A stretch of DNA of 64,000 bases from Owenia fusiformis (taxonomy: Eukaryota; Annelida; Polychaeta; Sabellida; Oweniidae), in assembly GCA_903813345.2 (NCBI GenBank), contig CAIIXF020000006.1, forward strand, positions 8,112,989 to 8,176,988. Reading direction: 5' to 3'. The position numbers and the translations under genes were made by a program. Of the stretch, positions 1 to 10,300 are shown piece after piece. Position 1 is the stretch's first letter. Every line of letters begins with the position of its first letter. The notes beneath the pieces are model-generated. The model was not told the DNA's origin and ran no database searches. It was given only the letters and a program-made list of their open reading frames with translations.

Positions 1-538
1 TTGAAGATAAGATGAAGAAAAATACAAAAATATGATGAAGATATTTTCACATAAAACATTTTTATTGTATGGATACAGGACAATAAAAAATTAATGGATC
101 CAAATAACGATAAAGTTTAGAGGATTCTAGTTATAAATACAAATCAAATGAAAATACAGATCTAAAGGGATAATCAAAACAATATATAAGTAATCAATTG
201 TATTCAAATAAAGTGAAGGAAGGTTTATCTCTCAAAGCCTACACTAATTTGATTTGTGGCTAATTAAAGGTAAGAACTTCATGTTTTGTTATATAAGATC
301 AAACAAAACTTCTATGATAAGGCAAAGAAATTAGACTTTATCTGTTTATTCAACAAATGGTTGATTTTAAAGAAATATAATAGTGATGAAAGATTTCTAA
401 AAGAGATTCTTATAAGTTGTTTATTAATATGAAAACACTATAAAAAGAAAATCAACAACTGCATAAAATGAATATTTTTTGATTCTGAGTTTAATAATTT
501 TATAGTAACTTTACTGGACAACAATAGATTGCGCTACC
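1..538. other. AT-rich flank upstream of first ankyrin gene
   Basis: I see no gene or recognisable repeat here. It precedes the start codon at 539 and should hold the promoter and 5' UTR of that gene. In-frame stops (tag taa near 502-507) lie shortly upstream of the ATG, which supports 539 as the first coding exon. No TATA box or splice site was convincing. If the minus-strand C2CD5 gene extends past the left edge, this is also intron of that gene. Confidence 0.5.
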
Positions 539-3500
539 ATGAACACAGATGAAGATGAGCTACGTCTACATGATGGGGCATACAGAGGTGACCTTGAAAC
601 AGTGGGGCAGATGCTGGAGAAAAAAGTTGACCCAAATTGTGTAGATGAGGTAAGTCTTAAAAAATTGTTATGTATTGAAGTCTAGAAATAGAGTGGAAAA
701 GAGTGGATTTCCAAAGAAATAAATTGAACAAACAGAAAACACTGGATGGATTTGTGAATAGCATTGACCATTGGGGAAGAGACTACTATGATCCCTTTAC
801 ATTGATTGTCTACATGTTTTCTGATTTCAAATGGATAGTAAAGGGGTTCTTTCCTAATGTATAGTTACGACAAATATAATCATAATATTATATTTCTAAT
901 TTATTTTATGAATAACGTATCAACTATATATAGATAATATCTATGATTAAGAGAACACACAATTGTGTGATCACTAATCTATGTTATAAATAAAAAAGAG
1001 AAGAAAAGAGATTACATGTATCTACGGAAACATAAAGTGAACAAACATCAAGAAGACACTCCAAATTAATACATGTATATAGAAATGCAATAAGTAGAAA
1101 CTTCATTGAATCAAATATTAGAAACATTTTTGTTTCTATGATCTATAGAGCTTTGGTTGTTCGATTGTTTCATTACATGTCGTTTTGATAGTATAATATA
1201 TTTTATCAGACAATTTCTGATCAATTTCAGTTGAAAAACACCCCTCTACACATGGCATGTTCAGAAGGCCATATCAAAGTTGTGAGAGCTTTAATTGCAG
1301 AAAAGGCAAAACTAAACCCACAGAATAAGGTAAGAAATTATGAAGCATCTTACTTTCTATAAAAACTCCCGCATGCTGTTATATTTGGAGAAAAAATATT
1401 TTGTGTATGTTCCCTTTGGAAGTAAGACCTATCATACCCAAAGCTTATAATGTGGAATATGGTTTAAATAAGTCTGTGGATGTTTTTGTTTTAGTTGTTC
1501 TAAACTGTTCTTTATGATTATAGAATGGCCAGACCCCCCTACAACTAGCAGCCTATCATGGTCACCATAAGATTGTCATGTGTCTTCTTGATGCCGACTG
1601 TAAGATTGATGAACAAACTGGGGTACGATAATTTTATATTTCTATAAGTTACATGGAAATGCTACACTAGTAATCTGACTGAATGATAGCTGCAGATGGT
1701 AGCCCTGCAGATTATGAGCATTTTAGGCACCATGAAGCAGAATAAAACAAAGTGTTCTATATCCAACCCATAACTATCCATTTTCCATCCATTAAAATCT
1801 AAATCTAAATGTTTAACGTTTCTGTTGGATAGTACTATAGTTGTAGGTATTTAGCGAATCAATTTTCCATTTTAAAGCATGATTACCTTTACATTTTTCT
1901 CCTTTTAAATCAAATCTTTTTACTCTTTGGCTTTCAGTTCAGTGCATTCACTGCCCTCCACTTTGCCGTAAAGAGCAGTCAGGAGACTTGTGTCAGAGCC
2001 TTGCTAGAACGTGGGGCTAACACAGATATAGCCGATCTGGTGAGTTAGGTGTTTTTATATTTCCATCTATTCTTATAGCAAACAAATGTGTATTTAAGTA
2101 ATAATAAGTAATTAAGTTCTCAAAATAGGTTAGCTGTCAATGAGAGCCCTATTTTAAAGAATCCAGAAGAGATCGTTACTTTCATTTTATTTACAATGTT
2201 CTAGTATGTCCATGTAGACCAATTAAAACTTCATACACAAAGATTAAAAGATTTATTTCAACTAGCCAGAATATCAGCAAATTTGTCTCTGTTGCTGCAA
2301 CCTTGATTATGATCAACCAAAGAGCATTCATCTTTTCTTATCCAAGGCAGAATAGACATACTGTAGTTGTAATCTTCTAGTACTTTGCGCTGTTCAAATA
2401 ATGGCGCAGATAACTGAATGAGCATGTACATTTACACTGAACAAAAAGAATTCCTGGGTATTCTGAAAAATTGGCGAAGACATGAATTGGCGAATTTTTG
2501 GAATTCGCCAAAAATTGGTACCAAATTAAGTTGTCTAACAGTATGTTATAATACTTAATCTATTCATTTTTAAAGAAAATCTTTTAAGCTTATATTTTAT
2601 GAGGATTGGTTCAAACGTTTTATTATGTACTGACCATTTTGTATAATACACATGGTTCTAATCTTTATATTTATAGATCAAGAAAATACCTGAATACTAT
2701 GCCAAAACAGACCCAATCAAGGCACTATTCGCAAAGTACTCAAAGAACAAAGACAGCAAACAAGACAAAGAGAATAAAAAACCTGTAGAACATACTGATG
2801 ATGCCACAATCGCTACAAAAGAAGGGAATAAAAGATCGAAACAAGATAAATCTAAAAATGAGGACAATAAGAATGCAAAGGAAGATGATAGCAAAAGGTC
2901 AAAGACTGATGAAAAATCAAATAAATCTAAAGAGAGTGAAAAGACTAAATCAAAAGAGGAGAATAAAAAATCAAACACAAAAGAAAGTAATAAAAAGGAA
3001 AATGATACTGACAATAAGAATGATGATTCAAAGGCTAAAAGTAAAGAAAACAAAACAAAAAATAATGATGAAAATACAAAACAAAATGATAAGAATAAAG
3101 CAAAGTCAACAGATAAGGCCGATGAAGAAAAGAAAGGCAAGAATTCACAAAAAGATAAAAAGGACATTGACTCTGACAAAGGAGAAAATGAAAGTGATAA
3201 AAACAAAACAAAGTCCAAAGATAAGGCTGGTGAAGAAAATAATGACAAGAAATCACAAAAAGATAAAAATGACACTAAATCTGATGATGCAGATAAGAAA
3301 AACAGTAAAAGCAAAGAGGAAAAACCCAAAGAAGACAATAAAGAAGAAAACAATCAAAAATCAAATGATGAAAACAATAAGAAAGGAAAACAGAATGAAA
3401 CAAATGAAAGTGTGCAAGACAAATCATCAAAGGAGAAAAATGAGTCACATGATAACAAAGACAATCCCAAAAAAGATAAAAGGGTGAAATTCAGTGAAGA

Positions 3501-3978
3501 AGTTGAGGAGAAATCAAAAAAAGAAAATGAGAAAGAGAAACCTCCTAACAAACCAAAAAAAAATGAGCCAAATAACCCAAAACCTGTAAAAGAGAATAAC
3601 CCAAAACCTGTAAAAGAGAATAACCCAAAAGCTGTAAAAGAAACTAACCCAAAAGCTGTAAAAGAAAATAATCCAAAAACTGCTAAAGAGAATAACCTAA
3701 AAACTGTTAAAGAGAAAAATAACCCTAAAGCAAAAGAAGATCTTAAAAAGAAAGCACCAGTCAAACAAGCTCCTCCAGAACCGCAACCATCACCAAGACG
3801 GAGACGTGAAAAACCAATGACAGAAGAAGAGAGAAAAAAATTTGAATTCATGAAGCGTAAAACAAATGTTAGTAAATTAACTGATAAACAATTTGAATAT
3901 TCTGATGAATTTAGAGAGAAAATGAAGAAACCTTTATATGAAAGACTCATGGGAGGTGGTGGGTCAAAAAGGAAGTAG
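539..3978 (+). CDS. Ankyrin-repeat protein with Lys/Glu-rich tail, tandem copy 1 (5 exons, 570 aa)
   Basis: Exons join(539-649, 1231-1329, 1524-1622, 1938-2039, 2677-3978), all introns phase 0 with gt..ag ends. Exons 1-4 encode four ankyrin repeats (residues ~5-137); exons 2, 3 and 4 are 99, 99 and 102 bp, so each is one 33-34-residue repeat (TPLHMA, TPLQLAA and TALHFA signatures). Exon 5 encodes a 433-residue tail that is extremely Lys/Asn/Glu/Asp-rich and low-complexity. It contains RVKF (residues 406-409) followed by acidic residues, six 8-residue repeats, and a conserved C-terminal block ending YERLMGGGGSKRK. The tail has no ATG in frame before 3412, so an ORF scan misses most of it. Splicing is supported by the paralogue at 6555, which has the same exon layout. 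Ankyrin repeats mediate protein binding; the specific function is unknown. RVxF suggests PP1 docking (inference). Confidence 0.88.
3571..3714 (+). repeat. 24-bp coding minisatellite (six 8-residue units) in ankyrin copy 1
   Basis: Six in-frame 24-bp units encode NNPKPVKE and variants (NNPKAVKE, TNPKAVKE, NNPKTAKE, NNLKTVKE). They lie between the RVKF motif and the conserved C-terminal block. The neighbouring paralogue has a different repeat in the same place. Confidence 0.9.
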
Positions 3979-6554
3979 CTAGATGCTTTAGTTTGTCAAA
4001 ATATTTCATGTTCTACAGCAATTTAAAACTTTTTATAGTGTTGTAGTTTTTAATAAATTAATTACATTTCTATAATTATAATGTTGTTGATTATTTTATG
4101 ATGACGTTTCATTTCAAAATCATTTTGGCTAATATGACACCATGACAAGGCTTAGACCAATCCTAAAATATCTTCAGCGAGAAATGAATTGAAACATTTT
4201 CAAAGAGTGCATATGCCAACGTTTTACACAGGAAATTTTGTTGTTTGATAATAGTTGAATGAATATGAATACATACTGGGTGAAAATGTCTTATGAGTAA
4301 TCAACATAACTCAGAAATATTACAACCTCAATAATACTTCATTCCAGAGGAAGAGTAAGTTTTTTGAGGTTTTTGCATAAATGATTGTTTACTGAAACAA
4401 GTTGATCTTCATATTGTGAATGTTTGAATGTGAATGTTGTGTTTTTTAATTTGTTTTTTTTTTGGTGCTGTATCTACCATATAAAAGATACATGTGTGCT
4501 CTTTGGGTTCTGTGTACTCTATGGCATGAATTGTCAAATTTTTCTCAAAACGTAATTAATTACATTTCAGACTGACCCCCTCTCTCAATAATTTAGCAAA
4601 ACACCAATTGATTTTTCTTAATTTGTCTAATGTTCCACTTTAACCTTATTGTACTTGTAACCCCTCACCTAAAAATATAATTTCTTGGCAAACAATGATA
4701 TACTGACTCTAGAATCACTATTGTTAACAATTTCTTATTCATCACTTGGTCCATAAATTGAAGCCCTTATGTCAAATATTGTTAATGTTTACCAAAACTA
4801 AATAGGGTCCATAAAAATGAAAACTTTTTGTCTTATTTACACAAATGCTGTTTAAATACTGTATAAGGCTTTTTTATGAAGTAATTCTTTTCAGTTTTTT
4901 AGATCACTATTTGAATTATTTAAATCAACATCAAACAAGACAACAAGCTAGAAAATGAAGGAACTTTCTTTGGAAAGGACACACTATTATTTCATATCTT
5001 CTTGTATTTTTCATCATGAGAAAGAATGAAGAGCTTTATGTGAAATTCTCAAAATGATCTCCTTTACTGTTTATAATTTTATATGCGAGGAAATACAATA
5101 ATGTACAATAAAAGCCTGACCTCGAAAGAGAGAGTTTCTAAGAGGAGAGACTAAATTACACCCTTGTGTTCGATCAATAGAAGAAGCTTTAAACCAACCC
5201 ATGTTGACTCCTTAGTCATAACTATATTTAATTGTGGTGATTATTCCATTCTTTTTTTCCCAGGAACAAACTGCAGTACATTCACATCTAATACAATTTA
5301 CAGTGTCAACCTCTTGTATTTTCATGTCATTTCTTGATAACTTTCATCATTTTCATGCCTTTATGCATCTGATAATCTGACTTAGGATTTTACCCAAGGA
5401 CATACAGGGAAGCTGTAGAATAAAAACAAGTTGAAAACCAACTTGAAATGTTCAAATTTTAGGTGTTCACTTCCAAAGGGTAATTTGACAAGGTAGAAAA
5501 TTATTGGAAATATATTTAATATTAAAAGTGTTCACTTTATCATAAGTGTTCATCTAATCTTGATGTTTACTGTTCACATTAACAGGTTTTACTGTACTGC
5601 ACATAAAGTGAATTGATATCCCTTTAATGTATATCTTAAGAATAAAGAACATCTAAGTCGTAACTCTGATGTTTACGAGCTGCTCCTGAATTATTGATAA
5701 AGCGAAAACACAATCTGTAACTATGGTAACTGAATACAGTAAAGATATTAATGTCTATGAGATGGATTCAATAGATGAGATTCTTTAAAGCAAGGTAAGT
5801 TATTTTAACTTAATATGAATCACACATGAAAAAACATACAGATAAAGTTAAATAGTCACAGAACTCCTAAATTCATTCCCTTTAAAAAGTAAAATTGTGT
5901 TGCTTATTTGTAGCACCATCTTGGCACAGAATTTCAAGGAGTAATCTAAATAAATATAGATATTTCTGAAATATACCAAAGACTCAAGATAGTAAAGTAT
6001 AATACATCCTTTTCAAATCTACCGTGATAAAACCAAACACTTATCTGCATGTATTTCTCATGCACTGTATACTAATTAGAAAGCTAGCCTTTAAATTTTA
6101 AAGAAATTTCACATATTCTGGAACTTCCCTTTAGCAGTTTATCATATTGCATGCAGACATTCACTTTTCCTGGCCAAAAACACTCTCTTTGCATTCCAAA
6201 ACAATTCATACTTGAAATTTTATCTTAGGGCTACCTCTACTTTCATCAAAGCAATGCAGGTTTAAGTTTCCACGCCTGTTGAAACAATAGAAATTGATAC
6301 TCAACCATAATTAGAATTGTATGCCATATTCTCTCCATTAGTCGCACACCTAATAAAACAGGGACGATATAAAAAGCTGATCTAAAAGCCAAAATCTGAA
6401 TTTTAGCATCCACTTTTGAGAGCTTCTTTGTAAGATTCCAAGAGAGAAACTATGCTCAGATGCATCTTTTTGGAGAAATGTAAACCCATTGTATATGTAA
6501 ATGCATTTCATTCTATATCTATGACGACATTGAAAATGATATGAACAATCAGAT
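3979..6554. other. Intergenic stretch between the two tandem ankyrin genes
   Basis: No coding exon was seen on either strand. About 5440-5605 holds one copy of a dispersed repeat rich in 'gtgttcact' and ending 'aggttttactgta', also seen near 31376-31512 and 53250-53480. A good donor (caag|gtaagt, boundary 5794/5795) followed by an acceptor-like cag at 6549-6551 could be a 5' UTR intron of the second ankyrin gene; this is unproven. Confidence 0.45.
4052..4057 (+). terminator. Polyadenylation signal of ankyrin copy 1
   Basis: Canonical AATAAA 74 bases after the stop codon at 3976-3978, in AT-rich sequence. Confidence 0.65.
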
Positions 6555-9483
6555 ATGACTCGTTACAGGATGGAAGAAACCATTGATGAAAAGGGCCTAA
6601 AACTGAGAGATGCAGCTCAAAGAGGGGACCTATCCATGTTGTATAACATGATTGATGTGAAGGCTGACATTAATGATACAGATGAGGTACATTATAATTA
6701 TACCCCTATACTGCCCATAGTCTTATCTACAAACATGGAAGTCTAGGCTTCTGAATAAAAGTACATTGGTGTTGAAATGATGAGTTGTTTGCATTATCAT
6801 GTATGCATTGCTATGTTATTATGTTACAGTACAAAAATACGGCACTACACCATGCATGTAGAGAGGGCCATCTATCTGTAGTAAAGGCACTAATTGACGC
6901 TAAGGCAAAGCTTAACAGAGAAACAAAGGTATTATTTATATGAATACTGAATGAATATGAAAACACTGATTTCAATTTCTACTGGATACATGAAACCATG
7001 GACTTGATTTTACAAGACAATTATAAAGACAATTCCAATATTTTTCATAAATCATGATTATGATGGCAGATTCCAATTAACAAACATGTGCTCAACTTAA
7101 TCTTCCATTCTCATATAATTTCTCTACCTTGGTAAAGGTTCATATTTTGTCCAATTTTGCTCTGAATTGTGAAAATGAGAATTTTGCACCCACGTGAGAA
7201 AAAATCCTATGGAGACCACTGAAAATATAAGTTGATGTTACTTATTACGCAAAATATTCCAGATTGGACAGACCCCACTTCAACTTGCAGCTAATAGAGG
7301 GCACCACATGGTTGTACAGACACTTTTAAATGCAGATGCAAAGAAGAACAAGAGAACAGGGGTGAGTGATTTTCCCCAAATTTTACAAAAGTATCCTTAC
7401 ATGTAATTGCTAGTTAACGTAATATTAAAGACACTTATTTGAGAAACTCTCCTCATTTCAATTTGAACTATAAATATATCTCCTTTATAGGACATTATTG
7501 TAAGTCCATTTTTTGATTGTCACACAGGCCTGTATTTATCACACAGGCCTGTATTGTTTTAGTATCCACCAGCACTTTTATGTAGCCTTGTTTATTTATG
7601 GTAGTTATGACAACATGATTCACTTCATTCTGATACATTAAATGCATTTTCAGTATAGCGCTTTTACTGCCCTACATTTCGCAACTAAAAGCTGTCATGC
7701 AGAGTGTGTTAAGATCTTGCTGGACTGCAATGCAGACACAGAAATACTAGATCTGGTATGTGACCATTGAAAGAAAATCAGAAAAATGGCCAAAATATTC
7801 ACTACATACCTACGTCAAGGGTTTTCTCTCTAACTGTAGTTTGAACCACAGTAACTAGGTCAACAGAAAGGTGGCACTAGTGGTCTTACTATTCACCTCT
7901 TTTGTACTGTCATCTTTCTGAAGACCTAGTGCCCCCTAGTCCTTATGGTTCAGGCAGTTATAAATCCTTATGACCTCAATGATGGGTTTTCAAGAGAGAA
8001 GGCCCATGCCTGAAGTTTGGGCAATTAAGAGTATTGTCAAATAAAAGAGTATTGGTCAGTTCTCAATCATTCATTTTGTTTTAAAATATGACGATATGTT
8101 TAATTTCAAAATAGAGAAACAGAGGACGAAATCAGAGCAAGAAAAAAGGAAAATCACTGAATTTTTATTTAAAAAGAATATCTAATCATGGTATGGTATT
8201 TAGTAGAGGTGTCCTGGGTCAGATATTTTTTTGGGTTGGGTCAGGCCAGAAAAAAGGGTGCGGGACGGGTATTTTCTGGTCGGTTCAGAAGAAAACAGAA
8301 AAATTAATTTGCCTTACTTTTTAATAACATCTTCTGATAACATCAATACTGCATATTATGCTTTGATAAAGGGAAAATGATAGAAACTTAGCATTAAATC
8401 ATTTCGAGAAGAACCATAAAGGAAATAGGCAAGCTAGAAGTTTCAAATTTTTGCTGGGAACATAAAGCGTTTTATGATAATTTCCAATATTCCTGGGTGT
8501 TCTGACCTGACCCAAAATTGGTAAGTTTACTAAGTACGTAGTTGTAGATGTTTGTGACCCGAGCCTTCCAAATGATAATAACTATTGAATTAAATTAAGT
8601 ACAGAAAATGTTTATCTTTCAGATTAAAAAACCAGCAGAATATTATGCAAAGACAGAGGAAATAAAAGAATTGTACAGAAAACACAAAGAAAAAGATGCA
8701 CATTGGGATAAATACATTGATAAAGAAAACAAAAAATCTCGGAAGTCTGCAAGACGAAAAAGAGAAAAAACACTTCTTGAAGAGAAACATGTGAGTTTTG
8801 TGGAGGAAAATATAAGGAAACCAAAAGCAGATAGCAAAAAACGCGACAAATCCCCACATGAAAAACCCAATACTCCACCGAAAACCAAACGTGACAAATC
8901 CCCACATGAAAAACCCAATACTCCACCGAAAACCAAACGTGACAAATCCCCACATGAAAAACCCAATACTTCACCGAAAACCAAACGTGACAACTCCCCA
9001 CATGAAAAACCCAATACTCCACCAAAAACCAAACGTGACAAATCCCCACATGAAAAACCGAAAACTCCACCAAAAACCAAACGTGACAAATCCCCACATG
9101 AAAAACCGAAAACTCCACCCAAGACCAAACGTGACAAATCCCCAAATGAAAAACAAAATACTCCAACTGAAAAGAAACGTGATAAGTCCCCAAAAGCTGA
9201 AAATCTGGATGACACCATTATGACTGAAAAGGAAGAATTTGAAAGATTAAGTAAGAAATCTGAATCTGACATGACTTCTGATGAAAGAGCAAGGTATAAA
9301 TTCTTAAGAAAAAATCACAATGCTGGAAAAATATTCAACAAAAAGTTTGAATTTTCAGAAGAGCATAAAGCTAAAATGAAATCTTCTGTGTATGATCGGC
9401 TAATGGGTGGAGGTAAAAAGCCTCCAGTGGAAAATGCTAGAAAAAAAGTGGCAGAAAAGAAAAAGGTTAAACCCATGTACTAA
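6555..9483 (+). CDS. Ankyrin-repeat protein with Lys-rich repeat tail, tandem copy 2 (5 exons, 430 aa)
   Basis: Exons join(6555-6686, 6830-6928, 7263-7361, 7654-7755, 8623-9483), all phase 0. Exons 2-4 are 99, 99 and 102 bp, identical in size and position to copy 1. Residues ~10-144 form four ankyrin repeats (TALHHACREGH, TPLQLAANRGH, TALHFATKSCH). The tail begins IKKPAEYYAKTE, matching IKKIPEYYAKTD of copy 1. It then carries KHVSF (199-203, an RVxF-like motif followed by VEEN), seven 16-residue repeats, and a C-terminal block (FEFSEEHKAKMK.. and YDRLMGGG) matching copy 1. Same strand, ~2.6 kb apart: a tandem duplication. The start is the first ATG; Met6 is an alternative. The role is unknown, but an adaptor, perhaps PP1-binding, is a reasonable inference. 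Confidence 0.88.
8842..9192 (+). repeat. 48-bp coding minisatellite (seven 16-residue units plus a partial)
   Basis: Units 8842-8889, 8890-8937, 8938-8985, 8986-9033, 9034-9081, 9082-9129 and 9130-9177 encode RDKSPHEKPNTPPKTK with few changes; the last full unit is diverged and is followed by RDKSP (9178-9192). High DNA identity between units implies recent expansion. Every unit has SP and most have TPP, so the array could be a proline-directed phosphorylation platform (inference). Confidence 0.95.
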
Positions 9484-10201
9484 ATGTACTACAAACTGTA
9501 GAATATGTAAATGAACTAGTTTGTTAAAATCATTTCATCATATAATATGGATCTTGTTAACTGTAATTTCTAGTGTTTTGGTGGTATCATACTATATATG
9601 GTATCAATAAATACATTTTTATATCGACAAGAGGTTGTTTCTAAATGCCCCACTACAGGGCACCATTGTTCCTATCTTTATTTCATCAAATTTCCCGACA
9701 ATCAAGACAAAAAAAAATTATTTATTTCTTTTGATTCACATGACCTCTAAAAAGTTCATATATCTTACTGATAGTTTCAAAAACAGTTTTTTTTCTATAA
9801 ATTTTTTATTTTATTTTAAAGTTCTGATGACAAATCTTCCCATCACATTTTATTATTTAAAAAGTCCCTGACATTTTAGCCCTTTTGGCCAGATTTCAAA
9901 ATTCTCTGACATTTTGAGGTATGCATTTCTCTGACAAGAGAACTACAGACGAATAACAACTTGAACAAGTATGTAGCCCATGTTGTAAATTTAATAAAAA
10001 TCAGACATCTTATTCAAATTCGAATGAAATATTGTCAAATATACATTAATAAGCATGAGCAAATTTCTAAACTGAATTTCCTGGTTTAGGTGGTCACATA
10101 CATCATGATAAACCATGACATCTAAAATCTTCCCAGCCTTTCAGGTGAAACAGAAAGATGCTAAGAGTATCAGAATGAGTCACATACATAATAGTACTTA
10201 C
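9484..10201. other. 3' UTR of ankyrin copy 2, then C2CD5 intron
   Basis: Beyond the poly(A) signal I see only AT-rich sequence with homopolymer runs. The minus-strand splice donor of the C2CD5 exon lies at 10200-10201 (gtaagt on the minus strand). No further C2CD5 exon was recognised between 1 and 10201. Confidence 0.5.
9606..9611 (+). terminator. Polyadenylation signal of ankyrin copy 2
   Basis: AATAAA about 125 bases after the stop codon. Confidence 0.6.
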
Positions 10202-10300
10202 AGGTACATGTAGTCCATAGAGGTCTCTGTTGCTATTCACTGCATCTAGAATATTATTCTGCATTCGTTCTAACCTTTTGTCTTCATTAGGGTCAACACC
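10202..10300 (-). CDS. C2CD5: C2CD5 exon n (most 3' exon found)
   Basis: 99 bp, phase 0. Encodes GVDPNEDKRLERMQNNILDA then VNSNRDLYGLHVP. Acceptor ttctag, good donor gtaagt, so coding continues to the left; no further exon was recognised in the window. Confidence 0.9.

Noticed and set aside
2697-3353. Minus-strand Ser/Phe/Leu-rich open frame opposite the ankyrin copy 1 tail
   Set aside because: It mirrors the Lys/Asp/Glu-rich coding strand (codons aaa, gat, gaa read in reverse as Phe, Ile, Phe/Ser). The spliced plus-strand gene explains the sequence.
8590-9272. Several minus-strand and alternative-frame ORFs over the 16-residue repeats
   Set aside because: They are periodic shadows of the 48-bp coding minisatellite; the plus frame has ankyrin context and splice support.
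1-10201. Search for C-terminal C2CD5 exons on the minus strand
   Set aside because: No segment with a plausible phase-0 acceptor and family-like peptide was recognised; they probably lie to the left of the window.
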